DNA of 37,970 bases from Planctomycetaceae bacterium (GCA_029259845.1 JAJDEI010000269.1:1-37970), one strand, 5' to 3'; shown: positions 23,435 through 32,072, numbered from the stretch's first letter. Numbers and translations: made by a program. The notes: generated by a model not told the origin, from the letters alone.

Positions 23435-24697
23435 GTGACGATGACCACGACCCGGGAAACCCCACTTCCTCTCGCCGATCCCGCTGTTTTCCAGGCGATT
23501 CAAAACGAGCAACAACGCCAGACGGACGGTCTGGAACTGATCGCTTCCGAGAACTACGCCTCCGCAGCTGTGTTGCAGGCGGCGGGGACCGTGTTCACCA
23601 ACAAGTATGCGGAGGGGTATCCCGGTCGCCGTTACTATGGCGGTTGTGAGTACGCCGATGTCGTCGAGAACCTCGCGAGGGACCGCGCGTGTGAATTGTT
23701 CGGAGCCGATCACGCCAACGTGCAGCCGCACGCCGGATCGCAGGCCAACATGGCGGCCTACATGTCGATCCTCCAGCCGGGCGACACGTTCCTTGCGATG
23801 GACCTGGCCCACGGCGGGCACCTCACGCACGGCATGCGGCTCAACTTCTCCGGCAAGTTGTATAACGCGGTCCATTACGGGGTGCGGCAGGACGACCATC
23901 GCATCGACTTCGACCAGGTCGCCGCGCTTGCGAAGGAGCACCGGCCCAAACTCATCGTCGCCGGTGCGTCCGCCTACCCGCGAGAGATCGACCATCCCCA
24001 GTTCGCCCAAATCGCTGCGGACGTCGGAGCCAAACTGATGGTCGACATGGCCCACTACGCCGGTCTCGTCGCTGGCGGAGTCCACAACAACCCGGTCGAA
24101 GTCGCCGACTTCGTGACCACCACAACCCACAAGACGCTCCGCGGCCCCCGCAGCGGCATGGTCCTCTGCAAGCAGGAACTCGCCAAGGACGTCGACAAGA
24201 CCGTCTTCCCCGGCCTGCAAGGCGGGCCGCTCATGCACATCATCGCCGCCAAAGCGATCTGCTTCCACGAAGCCCTGCAGCCTTCCTTCAAGGACTATGC
24301 CAAGCAGATCATCGCCAACGCCCAAACGCTCGCGGAGACCCTCACCGCCGGCGGCCTCACGCTTTCCTCCGGCGGCACCGACAACCATCTCCTGCTCTGC
24401 GACGTCACCACCCTGAACGGCGTCACCGGAAAAATCGCCGAAGCGGCCCTCGACCGCGCGGGCCTCACCGTCAACAAGAACATGATCCCCTACGACCCCA
24501 GAAAGCCGATGGACCCCAGCGGCATTCGCCTCGGCACCGCCGCGCTGACCACCCGCGGCATGAAGCAGGACGAGATGAAACGCGTCGGCGACTGGATCCT
24601 TACGATCCTCAAGTCCCCCGAAGACACGTCCCTCGCCGAAAAAGTCAAAGCCGAAATCGCCAACTTCGCCCAGGACTACCCGGTGCCGGGGGTCTAG
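23435..24697 (+). CDS. glyA: Serine hydroxymethyltransferase, 420 aa
   Basis: A cytoplasmic pyridoxal-phosphate enzyme that converts serine and tetrahydrofolate to glycine and 5,10-methylene-tetrahydrofolate, supplying one-carbon units. Nearly the full family pattern is visible: [17 protein letters not shown] (35-51), [15 protein letters not shown] (56-70), VDMAHYAGL, and the PLP lysine 233 in [12 protein letters not shown]. The length is normal. The GTG at 23435 is preferred because AGGAGC lies seven bases upstream; an ATG two codons later would be too far from that site. It is the only clear housekeeping metabolic gene near the Uma2 gene and the AAA/DUF4276 operon. Confidence 0.97.
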   Translation: MTMTTTRETPLPLADPAVFQAIQNEQQRQTDGLELIASENYASAAVLQAAGTVFTNKYAEGYPGRRYYGGCEYADVVENLARDRACELFGADHANVQPHAGSQANMAAYMSILQPGDTFLAMDLAHGGHLTHGMRLNFSGKLYNAVHYGVRQDDHRIDFDQVAALAKEHRPKLIVAGASAYPREIDHPQFAQIAADVGAKLMVDMAHYAGLVAGGVHNNPVEVADFVTTTTHKTLRGPRSGMVLCKQELAKDVDKTVFPGLQGGPLMHIIAAKAICFHEALQPSFKDYAKQIIANAQTLAETLTAGGLTLSSGGTDNHLLLCDVTTLNGVTGKIAEAALDRAGLTVNKNMIPYDPRKPMDPSGIRLGTAALTTRGMKQDEMKRVGDWILTILKSPEDTSLAEKVKAEIANFAQDYPVPGV

Positions 24698-24719
24698 AAC
24701 GCCTTCTCACTTCTTGTCG

Positions 24720-24728
24720 TGGTATAAT
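24720..24728 (+). promoter_or_regulatory. Extended -10 promoter of the ATPase-DUF4276 operon
   Basis: TGG followed by TATAAT at 24723-24728 forms a consensus extended -10 element in an unusually AT-rich spot just downstream of glyA. It is about 38 bp from the ATG of the ATPase gene. No good -35 was seen 17 bp upstream, which extended -10 promoters tolerate. Confidence 0.6.
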
Positions 24729-24765
24729 CCAAAGCCCGAACTGACCTGAAACATGCGAGCGCGCG

Positions 24766-25965
24766 ATGTCCGGCTCCAGTGTTGTTCTCAAGCGAGTTCA
24801 AATCCGGAATTACAAGAGTATCGCCGAATGCGATATTGAAATTGGCCGGCTGACACTTTTGGTCGGCAGGAACGGCTCCGGCAAGAGTAATTTCCTCGAT
24901 GCACTGAGGTTCGTTGCCGAAAGCCTGGAGACGTCGCTCGATCATGCGGTCAAAGCACGAGGTGGGATTGCTGCCGTGCGGCGGATTAGCACGGGACATC
25001 CTCGGAATTTCACGATCGAACTCGAAATCCAACTCTCGGAACGGCACGCCAATTACTCATTCGAGATCAGTTCTCAGCCCAAGGGGGGTTTCTCCGTCAA
25101 GAATGAATGGCTTCGTCTCTGCGCCTTCGATGGAACCTTGCGCGAGGAGTACAGAATCTCCGACGGAAAAGTGAAAACGACAACGGCGAACATGCTCCCG
25201 GAGCCGGCATCGGATCGCCTTTTCCTGGTGGTAGCTTCAGGTCTGCCGGAGTTTCGACCGGTCTATGACGCCCTCCGATCGATGGGCTTCTACAATCTGA
25301 ATCCGGACCAGATCAAGGAAGTTCAAAAGCCTGATGCCGGTGAGTTGCTTCGTCGCGATGGGAGCAATCTTGCCAGCGTGGTCTCCCGGCTTGCCGAGGA
25401 TCGACCGGCTGTGAAAGCGAGAATTCAAGAGTATCTCGTGAGAATCGTTCCCGAAATCGTGGATTTCCAGCGTGTCCAAGTCGGCCACCACGAAACGCTC
25501 CAGTTTCAGCAGAAAGTCAAGGGATCGGGCCACCCATGGCGATTCTATGCGGGAAGCATGTCGGATGGCACGCTGCGGACGTTGGGCATTCTTGTGGCGG
25601 CCATGCAGCTTGTCGGACGACGATCAACGATTCCGCTTGTGGGGATCGAAGAACCCGAGACTGCACTGCATCCCGCCGCTACGGGAGCATTGATGGATGC
25701 GCTGCGGGAAGCCGCGTTGAGCACACAGATTCTGGCGACGACCCACAGTCCCGATCTGCTCGACCAATTCGATCCGGGCACGGACACGCTGCTGGCGGTG
25801 GTTTCGTCAGAAGGGACGACGGAGATCGGTCCGGTTGACGAAGCCTCGTTGGACGCCGTCCGAAACCATCTCTTTACCGCAGGCGATCTACTCAGAATGG
25901 ACCAACTCGAACCGGCGGTCCGTCCACAGACTCAGTTGGAATTCCTTGAGGAGCAGGCGGTCTGA
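24766..25965 (+). CDS. AAA/ABC-type ATPase, OLD/RecF-like, first gene of a candidate defence pair, 399 aa
   Basis: A cytoplasmic ATPase of the SMC/RecF/OLD type. KRVQIRNYKSIAECDIEI then LLVGRNGSGKSNFLDAL (34-46, Walker A) opens the domain. SMSDGTLR (264-271) is the ABC-signature-like motif. PLVGIEEPETALHP (290-303) is Walker B with the catalytic glutamates, and ATTHSPDLLD (324-333) carries the switch histidine. Between them a roughly 200-residue insertion is present, with no coiled coil long enough for SMC. There is no C-terminal TOPRIM domain, unlike full OLD nucleases; instead a separate DUF4276 gene follows by two bases. This split arrangement recalls PARIS and related anti-phage systems, but is inference. 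Confidence 0.85.
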   Translation: MSGSSVVLKRVQIRNYKSIAECDIEIGRLTLLVGRNGSGKSNFLDALRFVAESLETSLDHAVKARGGIAAVRRISTGHPRNFTIELEIQLSERHANYSFEISSQPKGGFSVKNEWLRLCAFDGTLREEYRISDGKVKTTTANMLPEPASDRLFLVVASGLPEFRPVYDALRSMGFYNLNPDQIKEVQKPDAGELLRRDGSNLASVVSRLAEDRPAVKARIQEYLVRIVPEIVDFQRVQVGHHETLQFQQKVKGSGHPWRFYAGSMSDGTLRTLGILVAAMQLVGRRSTIPLVGIEEPETALHPAATGALMDALREAALSTQILATTHSPDLLDQFDPGTDTLLAVVSSEGTTEIGPVDEASLDAVRNHLFTAGDLLRMDQLEPAVRPQTQLEFLEEQAV

Positions 25966-25967
25966 GC

Positions 25968-26585
25968 ATGCGGCAACTGAAGGTGATGCCTATTGTCGAG
26001 GGACACGGTGAAGTCTCCGCAGTTCGAGTTCTCCTGGAAAGGATTTGCGTTGAATTCACGCCGAATTCCGTCGTGCATGTCTTGACGCCGATCCGGCAAC
26101 CCCGATCGAAGCTTATTGCCAACAAGGATGATTGTCTTCAAAACTCGTTGGCACTGGGCGTTGCCAAGCTTCGACAAATGGTGGTTCCAGATGCCGAAGA
26201 CATGATCCTGCTGCTTCTGGATGCCGACGATGACTGTGCCGCCGAGCTTGGCCCCCAGCTCCTGCGCATGGCGACTTCGCTACGATCTGATGCGGATATC
26301 GCGTGTGTCTTCGCCGTCCACGAATACGAAACATGGTTCGTCGCTGCGGCAGATTCATTGACCAGCTATCTAACCATCCAGGAAGGAGATGGCCCGGAGA
26401 ACCCGGAAGAGCAAGGGTGCCGCAAGAAGTGGATCGAGGACCGGTTCCGTGCAGCAAAATACAGCGAAACCGTTGACCAACCGAAGCTGACTGCCGCGAT
26501 GAATCTTGCCGCATGTAGATCGCGCTCAGACTCCTTCGACAAACTGTGCCGGGAGTTATTGCAGCGTTTGGAGGGAACTTCCTGA
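25968..26585 (+). CDS. DUF4276-family protein with TOPRIM-like acidic motifs, 205 aa
   Basis: The second gene of the pair. The N-terminal strand LKVMPIVEGHGEVSAVRVLL places Glu 11 and Glu 15 as in a TOPRIM glutamate motif, and LLLLDADDDCAAELGPQLL (81-99) places Asp 85, 87, 88 and 89 like the DxD motif. HEYETWFVAAADSL (118-131) is a further DUF4276 hallmark with conserved Glu and Trp. Such proteins occur next to SMC/OLD-like ATPases and are thought to be their nuclease or effector part; the fold is a reading of the motifs. The ATG is two bases after the ATPase stop, so both are cotranscribed and probably coupled. Confidence 0.85.
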   Translation: MRQLKVMPIVEGHGEVSAVRVLLERICVEFTPNSVVHVLTPIRQPRSKLIANKDDCLQNSLALGVAKLRQMVVPDAEDMILLLLDADDDCAAELGPQLLRMATSLRSDADIACVFAVHEYETWFVAAADSLTSYLTIQEGDGPENPEEQGCRKKWIEDRFRAAKYSETVDQPKLTAAMNLAACRSRSDSFDKLCRELLQRLEGTS

Positions 26586-26652
26586 CGTTCTTTCGATTGT
26601 TGCGATCCCGGTCGGGGGAGATCTGACTATCGAAGTCGCCCAGGATGACGGT

Positions 26653-26679
26653 CGCACCGGTCAGTCTTCGACCGGTGCG
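26653..26679. terminator. GC-rich hairpin between convergent genes
   Basis: CGCACCGGTC and GACCGGTGCG form a perfect ten-bp stem with a 7-nt loop. It spans the stop codon of the minus-strand secreted protein gene and lies 68 bp after the DUF4276 stop. It could terminate both convergent transcripts, though no T tract follows. Confidence 0.45.
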
Positions 26680-27425
26680 GATGTCGACTCGGTAGGAGGG
26701 CGTTGCTCCTGTAGCGAGCGGGATGGCTTGGACCGGGTTGACTTGGACCGGGCCGGTTTGGATCTTGTCGAGCGGCTGGTGTGGACGGATGTTGCCTGCA
26801 GGCGTTGGGCGGCTTCGGCGGCATGAAGCTGTTTGATCAATTCGGAGACATCGGCTTTGGTGTAGAGGCGATTGGTGGGCGTGTTGAATTTGCCCCCCCC
26901 GCGTGGGCTGGAGAGTTGTGCACCGGTGCGGCGGCCCTGTTTTGTGGTGGTGAGGTATTCGATCAGTGCGGCACCGCCGGGAGAGTTGATCAGCCCTTGC
27001 AGTTCCTTCTTTCCCTGCGGATTCTGTCTCATGCGGTCCAGCCGGTCGTAACCGCCGGGGAAGCTCGACATGTCCCGCATGAAGCGGGTTCCCTTTCGGC
27101 TCCGCAGGGTGCGAACCAGCCAGTCCGAATCTTTCAGCAGCCGGCTCTCAATTCCGGCCCGCGTTTGCTTCGTCATATCCCAGCCAAGGTATCCCAAAAC
27201 ACCAAACAGCGGCGTGACGTCCCCACTCGACAGGAGGTCTGTTTCCTCACGCTTCGCCAGGCCGTCCAAGTACTGAGAGACAGCCTGTTGGACTTTCGCG
27301 GGGGTCGGAAAACTGACCGGAGCCCTCTCTTTCGCAGGAGGCGCAGCACCCACCTGTGCGGCCACTGAGAAAATGCCAATCAGCAAAGCAACGAGCCCGC
27401 CAATCGGTTGTTTGTTGTAAGTCAT
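26661..27425 (-). CDS. Secreted protein of unknown function, 254 aa, with a basic SR/KS-rich tail
   Basis: A signal peptide is clear: MTYNKQPIGGLVALLIGIFSVAAQVGAAPP, probably cleaved near AQVGAA. The mature protein is mainly helical; the central part (YDRLDRMRQNPQGKKELQGLINSPGGAALIEYLTTT) is the best-conserved-looking block. The last 45 residues are low complexity: repeated RSTRSKPARSKSTRSKPSRS before an acidic end. No enzyme motif is recognised. The ATG at 27425 is chosen because it starts the signal peptide; GGAG lies seven bases upstream. The 5' leader can fold into a hairpin that holds part of this site. Confidence 0.7.
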   Translation of the reverse strand: MTYNKQPIGGLVALLIGIFSVAAQVGAAPPAKERAPVSFPTPAKVQQAVSQYLDGLAKREETDLLSSGDVTPLFGVLGYLGWDMTKQTRAGIESRLLKDSDWLVRTLRSRKGTRFMRDMSSFPGGYDRLDRMRQNPQGKKELQGLINSPGGAALIEYLTTTKQGRRTGAQLSSPRGGGKFNTPTNRLYTKADVSELIKQLHAAEAAQRLQATSVHTSRSTRSKPARSKSTRSKPSRSLQEQRPPTESTSAPVED

Positions 27426-27431
27426 GTCTGC

Positions 27432-27510
27432 TCCGAAGCTTGAGGTGGCAGGGGTCGCCGCTGTCGCAGATGTGGCGGATCGGCGCATCCCCTGCAATCA
27501 TAGCTTCGGA
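27432..27510 (-). promoter_or_regulatory. Leader stem-loop covering the ribosome binding site
   Basis: On the minus strand TCCGAAGCT (27510-27502) pairs with AGCTTCGGA (27440-27432), and inside it GCAGGGG (27495-27489) pairs with CCCCTGC (27454-27448). A CCGC/GCGG pairing is possible at the top. The lower stem ends in GGA, which is part of the GGAG site before the ATG at 27425, so folding could limit translation. It may equally be another inserted palindrome. Confidence 0.5.
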
Positions 27511-27640
27511 ATCATCGTCCCGCCGAATACAACCGAAATGGCTTCGTCGCGGGGGAGTCACCGAATTCGAGCCTCTCGGCGGAGGGGACTCGGCCTTGCC
27601 GGGGAGCAGGCCCGATCGACGCTGGACACTGCCAGGCGGA

Positions 27641-27994
27641 TCAGATGGCGGACATCGGCGGCTCGGCCAGCCGAAAGCAGCAGTCCGGCGGCGGCGCGGC
27701 GGCGACACGTTCGTAAGAGACGAGAAACGCGCGACCACCGAGCTGCAGTGAGTCTCCCGGCATCAACCCGCCTTGCTCAATCGGCATGTTGTTGAGAAAG
27801 ACCTCATCGCGGTCGTCCCGGTTTTCAATGACGAGGTTACCGCGATCTTCGCTGAGAACGCACCGCAACTGTCCCTGCTGATCGACGTCCAAGCACAACT
27901 CACCCTCTTCGGTGGTGCAGAGGGAAACCGGAAATCTCTCGAGCCGATGGATCTGTCCCTTCCCGTCGCCAACCTCGTACAGCCGCACCCGCAT
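27641..27994 (-). CDS. FHA-domain-like protein, 117 aa
   Basis: A short protein that reads as one FHA domain: MRVRLYEVGDGKGQIHRLERFPVSL, a divergent middle (CVLSEDRGNLVIENRDDRDEVFLNNMPIEQGGLMPGDSLQLGGRAFLVSYER), ending with a hydrophilic tail. FHA domains bind phosphothreonine peptides; the usual GRS...SRxH loop is not obvious, so binding may be weak or changed. The ATG at 27994 is chosen because AAGGA is nine bases upstream; the open frame extends 24 codons with no family match. The CHAD-domain gene lies upstream on the same strand with about 270 bp between. Confidence 0.7.
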   Translation of the reverse strand: MRVRLYEVGDGKGQIHRLERFPVSLCTTEEGELCLDVDQQGQLRCVLSEDRGNLVIENRDDRDEVFLNNMPIEQGGLMPGDSLQLGGRAFLVSYERVAAAPPPDCCFRLAEPPMSAI

Positions 27995-28261
27995 GCCGGA
28001 GTTCCTTTTCCTGGACCAGTTCGCCGAGCGAGCCTGCGGAATAGGCAACCGGCGTGCCAAATCCAAGCGGGTTCTCAGGACGACTGAAAATGAGGTGTTT
28101 TTGAGGTCTCGGCGTTTTTCAAGCCGAAGCCGGATGCCCGTTCAGGAAGCACGGCTGCCCGATTCTCAACGGAATCGTCGGTCGCTCGCTGAAAGACCAT
28201 CGATGCGCGCCGGACTGCTCACGGCCACGATCGATTCTGGGACCTTGATGATGGGACAAGG

Positions 28262-29170
28262 TCACCGTTTCCCGCGCTGCCAAACGGTCCAGCAGTTGGC
28301 GAACCATTGGGTGACCGCGTGCGGTTCATGGATAAACATGCGCGTGCCGACCGGACGTGCAGCGGCTTGCAGTTGGCGCCGGCGACGGTCAACGAGTTTC
28401 ACAAACGCCGCGACGTCGCGCTCCTTGCCAAAGTCCTCCGGAGCATTCACGATCGCCGCCCGCATCGCCGCCAGATCGTGATCGTCGCCCAGGATATCCC
28501 CCAGCCGATCCGCCGTGTCCCGGTAGGCATCCATCACCGAGGGCCACACGCCCCGCAGCAACCGACCATGATACCCGTGGTATTTCACGTGCTTGCGCCA
28601 CTCGTGAAAACTCTCGTTGCCGGGATCGGCATAGGCCGCCTCAAGAGCTGTGTGGCCGCGGCGATACGTCTCTTCGAAGCCGTCCGCCAAGGCTTCGAAG
28701 CCCTCTGAGGCAAGTGACCATTTCTTGACTCGGGATCGGGCCGATCGCATCTGCTTGCGACAGTGCTTCAATCGCTTGTCGATGTCACCCTCGTGCCGTG
28801 CGAACTCGTTGCGTCGATGAACGAGCTGCGTCCGAATTGACGAAATGCGACGTTTCTCAACCTGCTTTGGGAAATGTTTGGCCAAACGGTCGAAACACTC
28901 GACCATTGACTGAGCATCTCGCAGATTCGAGAGCCCGGCAGCGGCCTTGCGAAAGAAAGCGTTCTCCTTGCGGTAGGTTTCTTCGAACTGCGGTCGCACG
29001 ATCCGCAGCAGAGCCCGGATTTTCTTACACCGCTGCCGCACTCCATGCACGGTTTCGTGAGAGTCCACGTCGTGGTCATTGATTGCTGACAGGGCCCGGT
29101 TGATTTCTTCGTCGGCGATCCGTCGCACACCGGCAATCACGCTTTCCCGTCGCCGAAACCGATAAGGCAT
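28262..29170 (-). CDS. CHAD-domain protein, 302 aa
   Basis: A basic, almost wholly helical protein. HDVDSHETVHGVRQRCKKIRALLRIVRPQFEE has the CHAD pattern (His, then Arg/Lys-rich helix), and a second CHAD-like half follows with FHEWRKHVKYHGYHGRLL. The conserved basic face binds polyphosphate in studied members. There is no CYTH domain, so this is a stand-alone CHAD protein. The ATG at 29170 is chosen since MPYRFRRRESV begins the family sequence; earlier codons in the frame are unrelated. It is divergent from map and precedes the FHA gene. Confidence 0.88.
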   Translation of the reverse strand: MPYRFRRRESVIAGVRRIADEEINRALSAINDHDVDSHETVHGVRQRCKKIRALLRIVRPQFEETYRKENAFFRKAAAGLSNLRDAQSMVECFDRLAKHFPKQVEKRRISSIRTQLVHRRNEFARHEGDIDKRLKHCRKQMRSARSRVKKWSLASEGFEALADGFEETYRRGHTALEAAYADPGNESFHEWRKHVKYHGYHGRLLRGVWPSVMDAYRDTADRLGDILGDDHDLAAMRAAIVNAPEDFGKERDVAAFVKLVDRRRRQLQAAARPVGTRMFIHEPHAVTQWFANCWTVWQRGKR

Positions 29171-29707
29171 GGTCGTATTCCGAGGGTCGAGTGATCCTGC
29201 GCCTTGCTTGAGGGAAGCATCCTGCGGGTTGACGTGACGTGTTGGACAACTGCTCTCCCTCCATCTTGCAGCGTCGGAGACGCCTGTCAACGATGGGGGA
29301 AACGCCCGCAGGGCCATTCAAAGTTTCACTTTGGAGAGGACCGGCCAGGACAAGCTCAATGGTAACCCGAAGCGTAAGCGAGGAAGCGAACGTGTGTTAG
29401 CGATTCGTCCCTCGCTTACGCTTCGGGTGACGAGGTTGCCCAGCTTCAATCTTTGAACGGCCCTGGAAACGCCCTGCCGGCGCAGGTGTCTCAGAACGAA
29501 CGGTCCCTGCGGTTGTCCGGCCTCGTCGTGTTCGGGGTGTTGGTTCGGCTGCCGATTTGCCCTGAGAGTAGTCGCCAACCGCTCCGATCCGGCCAGATCT
29601 CCCGCCATCCTTCGCTCAATTGGCCAATTAAGATCCCGACCGGCCCGACACCGGTTGCATCCGCGTGCCCATGAACTCAGAATAGCCTTTCCATGTGGGA
29701 GCGAGTG
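29171..29707. other. Divergent intergenic region with a 19-bp inverted repeat
   Basis: Besides the inverted repeat at 29365-29428 nothing coding is supported. It should hold the promoters of the CHAD and map genes; no clear hexamers were picked. Confidence 0.5.
29365..29428. repeat. 19-bp inverted repeat ACCCGAAGCGTAAGCGAGG with 26-nt spacer
   Basis: Left arm 29365-29383, right arm 29410-29428, perfect complements. On the minus strand the right arm is part of a frame reading VTRSVSEG, a peptide I recall as frequent in planctomycete annotations because of this repeat. It is a mobile or amplified intergenic palindrome, not a gene. Confidence 0.85.
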
Positions 29708-30514
29708 ATGCGAGGCCTGACGCGCGGCAAGCGACCGCCCATTTACAACGAACGACAGCGGGTGCAACTCCGGGAAGCCGGACGTTTCAATGCCCAGCTG
29801 ATGGACTTCGTGCGTCCGCACATTCAGCCGGGCGTGACCACCGGCGAACTCGACCGGCTCGTCGCCGAGTACACGCGGGATCACGGCCACAAACCCGCCT
29901 GCCTCGGCTACAAGGGGTATCCCAAACACATTTGCACGAGCGTTAACGAGGTCGTCTGTCACGGAATCCCCGGCAGATACGTCCTGCGGGAGGGCGACAT
30001 CGTCAACGTTGACCTGACGACCATCGTCGGCGGCTGGCACGGCGATTCATCCGAGACCTTTCTGATCGGCGAAGTCTCCGACGATGCCCGACGCCTCGTG
30101 CAAGGTACCTTCGATGCCATGTGGACCGGCATCCGGGCAATCAAGCCGATGAGCAGTGTCATCGAGATCGGCTATGCCATCGCCCGCCTCGCCCAGCAGC
30201 GCGGCTTGAGCGTCGTCGAAGAATACCAGGGGCATGGCCTCGGACGCCGGTTCCATCAACCGCCCGGTGTGCCTCATTATCCGCTCCCGCAGGCGAGCCG
30301 CGATGTGCTCGTGCCGGGCATCTGCTTCACCATCGAGCCGATGCTCAATCTCGGCTCGAAAGAAACCGACCCGCCTCAGTCCGATGGCTGGACCGTCGCC
30401 ACCGCTGACCGCTCACTTTCGGCACAGTTCGAGCACACCATTCTGATGACGGAAAGCGGCCCGGAAGTGCTCACGCTCACGCAGCACGGGCCCCAGGAAG
30501 GGCACCGGTTTTGA
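29708..30514 (+). CDS. map: Methionine aminopeptidase type I, 268 aa
   Basis: A cytoplasmic metalloprotease that removes the initiator methionine from new proteins. The metal ligands are complete: Asp 102, Asp 113, His 176, Glu 210 and Glu 242; His 85 in [11 protein letters not shown] is the substrate-binding histidine. [17 protein letters not shown] is the family signature. The ATG at 29708 is preferred because GGGAG lies six bases upstream; an ATG at 29693 adds five residues. It has an N-terminal stretch ([12 protein letters not shown]) but no zinc-finger extension. The glycosyltransferase gene starts within its stop codon. Confidence 0.95.
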   Translation: MRGLTRGKRPPIYNERQRVQLREAGRFNAQLMDFVRPHIQPGVTTGELDRLVAEYTRDHGHKPACLGYKGYPKHICTSVNEVVCHGIPGRYVLREGDIVNVDLTTIVGGWHGDSSETFLIGEVSDDARRLVQGTFDAMWTGIRAIKPMSSVIEIGYAIARLAQQRGLSVVEEYQGHGLGRRFHQPPGVPHYPLPQASRDVLVPGICFTIEPMLNLGSKETDPPQSDGWTVATADRSLSAQFEHTILMTESGPEVLTLTQHGPQEGHRF

Positions 30515-31350
30515 CGTCCGCCGATGCCTCTCTCGAACGGGCCGATTCCCCCCAGCCGCCCCCCCCGCAGCGGGGTCGCGTCGTTGCGGTCATGCCGGCG
30601 TACAACGCGGCCCGCACGCTCAAGCAAACCGTCGACGACATCCCGCCCGGCTCGGTCGACGAGATCATCCTCGTCGATGACCGCAGCTCCGACGAAACCG
30701 TCACCCTCGCCCGCGAACTGGGACTGACCGTCGTCCCCCACGAAGAGAACCTCGGCTACGGCGGCAACCAGAAGACCTGCTACCGCACGGCTCTCGACGC
30801 CGGAGCGGATTACATCGTGATGATCCACCCGGACTACCAGTACGACTCGCGGGTCGTGCCGGTCGCCGTCGAAATCCTCAGGCTGGGCATCTGCGACGTG
30901 ATCCTCGGCTCCCGTATCCGCACCCGCTGCGAAGCCCTCGAAGGGGGCATGCCCGGCTGGAAATACGTCGCCAACCGCATCCTGACCACTGTCGAAAACA
31001 TGGCCCTCGGCCAAAACTTGGGCGACTTCCACAGCGGCTTCCGCGCCTACCGCCGCGAAGTGCTGGAGGCGGTCCCCTGGCAAAACAACACGGACGACTT
31101 CGCCTTCGACAGCCAGTTCCTCGCCCAGTCCGTCTACTTCGGCTTCAAGCTGGGCGACATCCCGGTCCCGGTCCGCTACTTCCACGAAGCCAGCAGCATC
31201 AATTTCCGCCGCAGCGTCAAATACGGCTGCGCCACCCTCTGGATCCTCGCCCAATACTGGCTGCAAAAGCTGAGCCTGGGACGGTTCGGCATCTTCGCAA
31301 AGGATTCACCGCGGAGCCGTGGAGACCACGCAGAGGACCGCGGAGACTGA
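30511..31350 (+). CDS. Family 2 glycosyltransferase (dolichyl/polyprenyl-phosphate transferase-like), 279 aa
   Basis: A GT-A fold transferase. [20 protein letters not shown] (25-44) is the nucleotide-binding start, [13 protein letters not shown] (51-63) the conserved D-D-S block, and IHPDYQYD the DxD-like metal motif. [12 protein letters not shown] is typical of the DPM1-like subgroup that uses nucleotide-sugar and a lipid phosphate. No membrane domain is attached. The start is drawn at the TTG 30511, which overlaps the map stop (TTGA) and follows AGGAAGGG; an ATG at 30592 is less likely. The last 15 residues ([15 protein letters not shown]) come from CGCGGAG-type repeat sequence and are probably not original. 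Confidence 0.9.
   Translation: MTSADASLERADSPQPPPPQRGRVVAVMPAYNAARTLKQTVDDIPPGSVDEIILVDDRSSDETVTLARELGLTVVPHEENLGYGGNQKTCYRTALDAGADYIVMIHPDYQYDSRVVPVAVEILRLGICDVILGSRIRTRCEALEGGMPGWKYVANRILTTVENMALGQNLGDFHSGFRAYRREVLEAVPWQNNTDDFAFDSQFLAQSVYFGFKLGDIPVPVRYFHEASSINFRRSVKYGCATLWILAQYWLQKLSLGRFGIFAKDSPRSRGDHAEDRGD
31303..31350. repeat. Short GCGGAG-type degenerate repeat at the end of the glycosyltransferase gene
   Basis: A run of related units (CCGCGGAG, CCGTGGAG, CACGCAGAGG, CCGCGGAG) begins at TTCACC (31304) and continues to the stop codon of the glycosyltransferase. It supplies the C-terminal residues of that protein. It is followed closely by the 138-bp palindromic element. Confidence 0.6.
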
Positions 31351-31376
31351 AACGCGGGAGTCGCCGCTGTTGCTCC

Positions 31377-31514
31377 GGGTGGCCCAGCCGGCACGGCGGG
31401 GTGCCGCAGGCACAGGATGCCTCACACTCGGCCCGCAACACCTCAGGAACATCCGGACGCTGAGGGTGAGGCCTCTTGTCGCTTCGCGACCCCGCCGATT
31501 CGGCTGGGCCACCC
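31377..31514. mobile_element. MITE-like palindromic element, copy 1 (138 bp)
   Basis: Perfect 14-bp terminal inverted repeats, GGGTGGCCCAGCCG at 31377-31390 and its complement at 31501-31514. The interior also pairs: GATGCCTCACACTC near the left against GAGGGTGAGGCCTC on the right. It is about 85-90% identical by eye to the copy at 35637-35771 with the same orientation. No gene is inside. Confidence 0.88.
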
Positions 31515-31589
31515 GCGGTCGGTCTTATGGAATTTCTGATGAAAGTGGGCGCGCGTCATGGGACTCTCGTCATCGAGGCCGACCGGAGA

Positions 31590-32072
31590 TTACGAATCAC
31601 GGTTGTGTTGTACAGCCAAAGTGCGAACCATCGCGAGCGATTTTTCGACGTGCTGCTCTCCGTGAAGTTGAGAGTTGAAGACCAGCCGCACGATTCCCTG
31701 CGGGTCGATGACGTAGGTGACGCGGCCGGGAAGCACACCGAGGGACTTGGGGACCCCGAACGCGCGGCGGAGTGATCCGTCAGCATCGGAGATCAGCGGG
31801 AACGGCAGCCGGTGGGTGTTCGCGAAGGCCTTGTGACTGTCGTCATCATTGCCGCTCACACCGAGGACAGCCGCCCCGGCTGAGACGAATTCCTCGTATT
31901 CATCGCGAAAGCGGCAGGCTTCGAGCGTGCAGATCGGCGACTCATCCTGTGGATAGAAGAACAGCACGACGGAGCTTTGGCCGCGATAGCCACCCAGGGA
32001 AATTGACTGGCCGTCAGTGGTGACGGCCGAGAAATCCGGAGCGGGATCGCCGACAGCAACAGAATGGCTCAT
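31590..32072 (-). CDS. Peroxiredoxin, BCP/PrxQ type, 160 aa
   Basis: A thiol peroxidase that reduces hydrogen peroxide and organic hydroperoxides. VGDPAPDFSAVTTDG begins the thioredoxin fold. The peroxidatic Cys 48 is in ESPICTLEACRFRDEYEEF and the resolving-position Cys 53 follows five residues later, the PrxQ arrangement. AGGAGC lies seven bases before the ATG at 32072, which decides the start in a longer open frame. Its ATG overlaps the mprF-like stop (ATGA), so it is coupled to that gene. Acting with the membrane-lipid enzyme in one operon suggests stress protection of the envelope (inference). Confidence 0.93.
   Translation of the reverse strand: MSHSVAVGDPAPDFSAVTTDGQSISLGGYRGQSSVVLFFYPQDESPICTLEACRFRDEYEEFVSAGAAVLGVSGNDDDSHKAFANTHRLPFPLISDADGSLRRAFGVPKSLGVLPGRVTYVIDPQGIVRLVFNSQLHGEQHVEKSLAMVRTLAVQHNRDS

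Noticed and set aside
29318..30040. 240-codon minus-strand frame upstream of the CHAD gene
   Set aside because: It is antisense to map and includes the 19-bp inverted repeat; no independent support.
31319..31775. Plus-strand frames through the first MITE-like element
   Set aside because: They are translations of the repeat and of the antisense of the peroxiredoxin gene.
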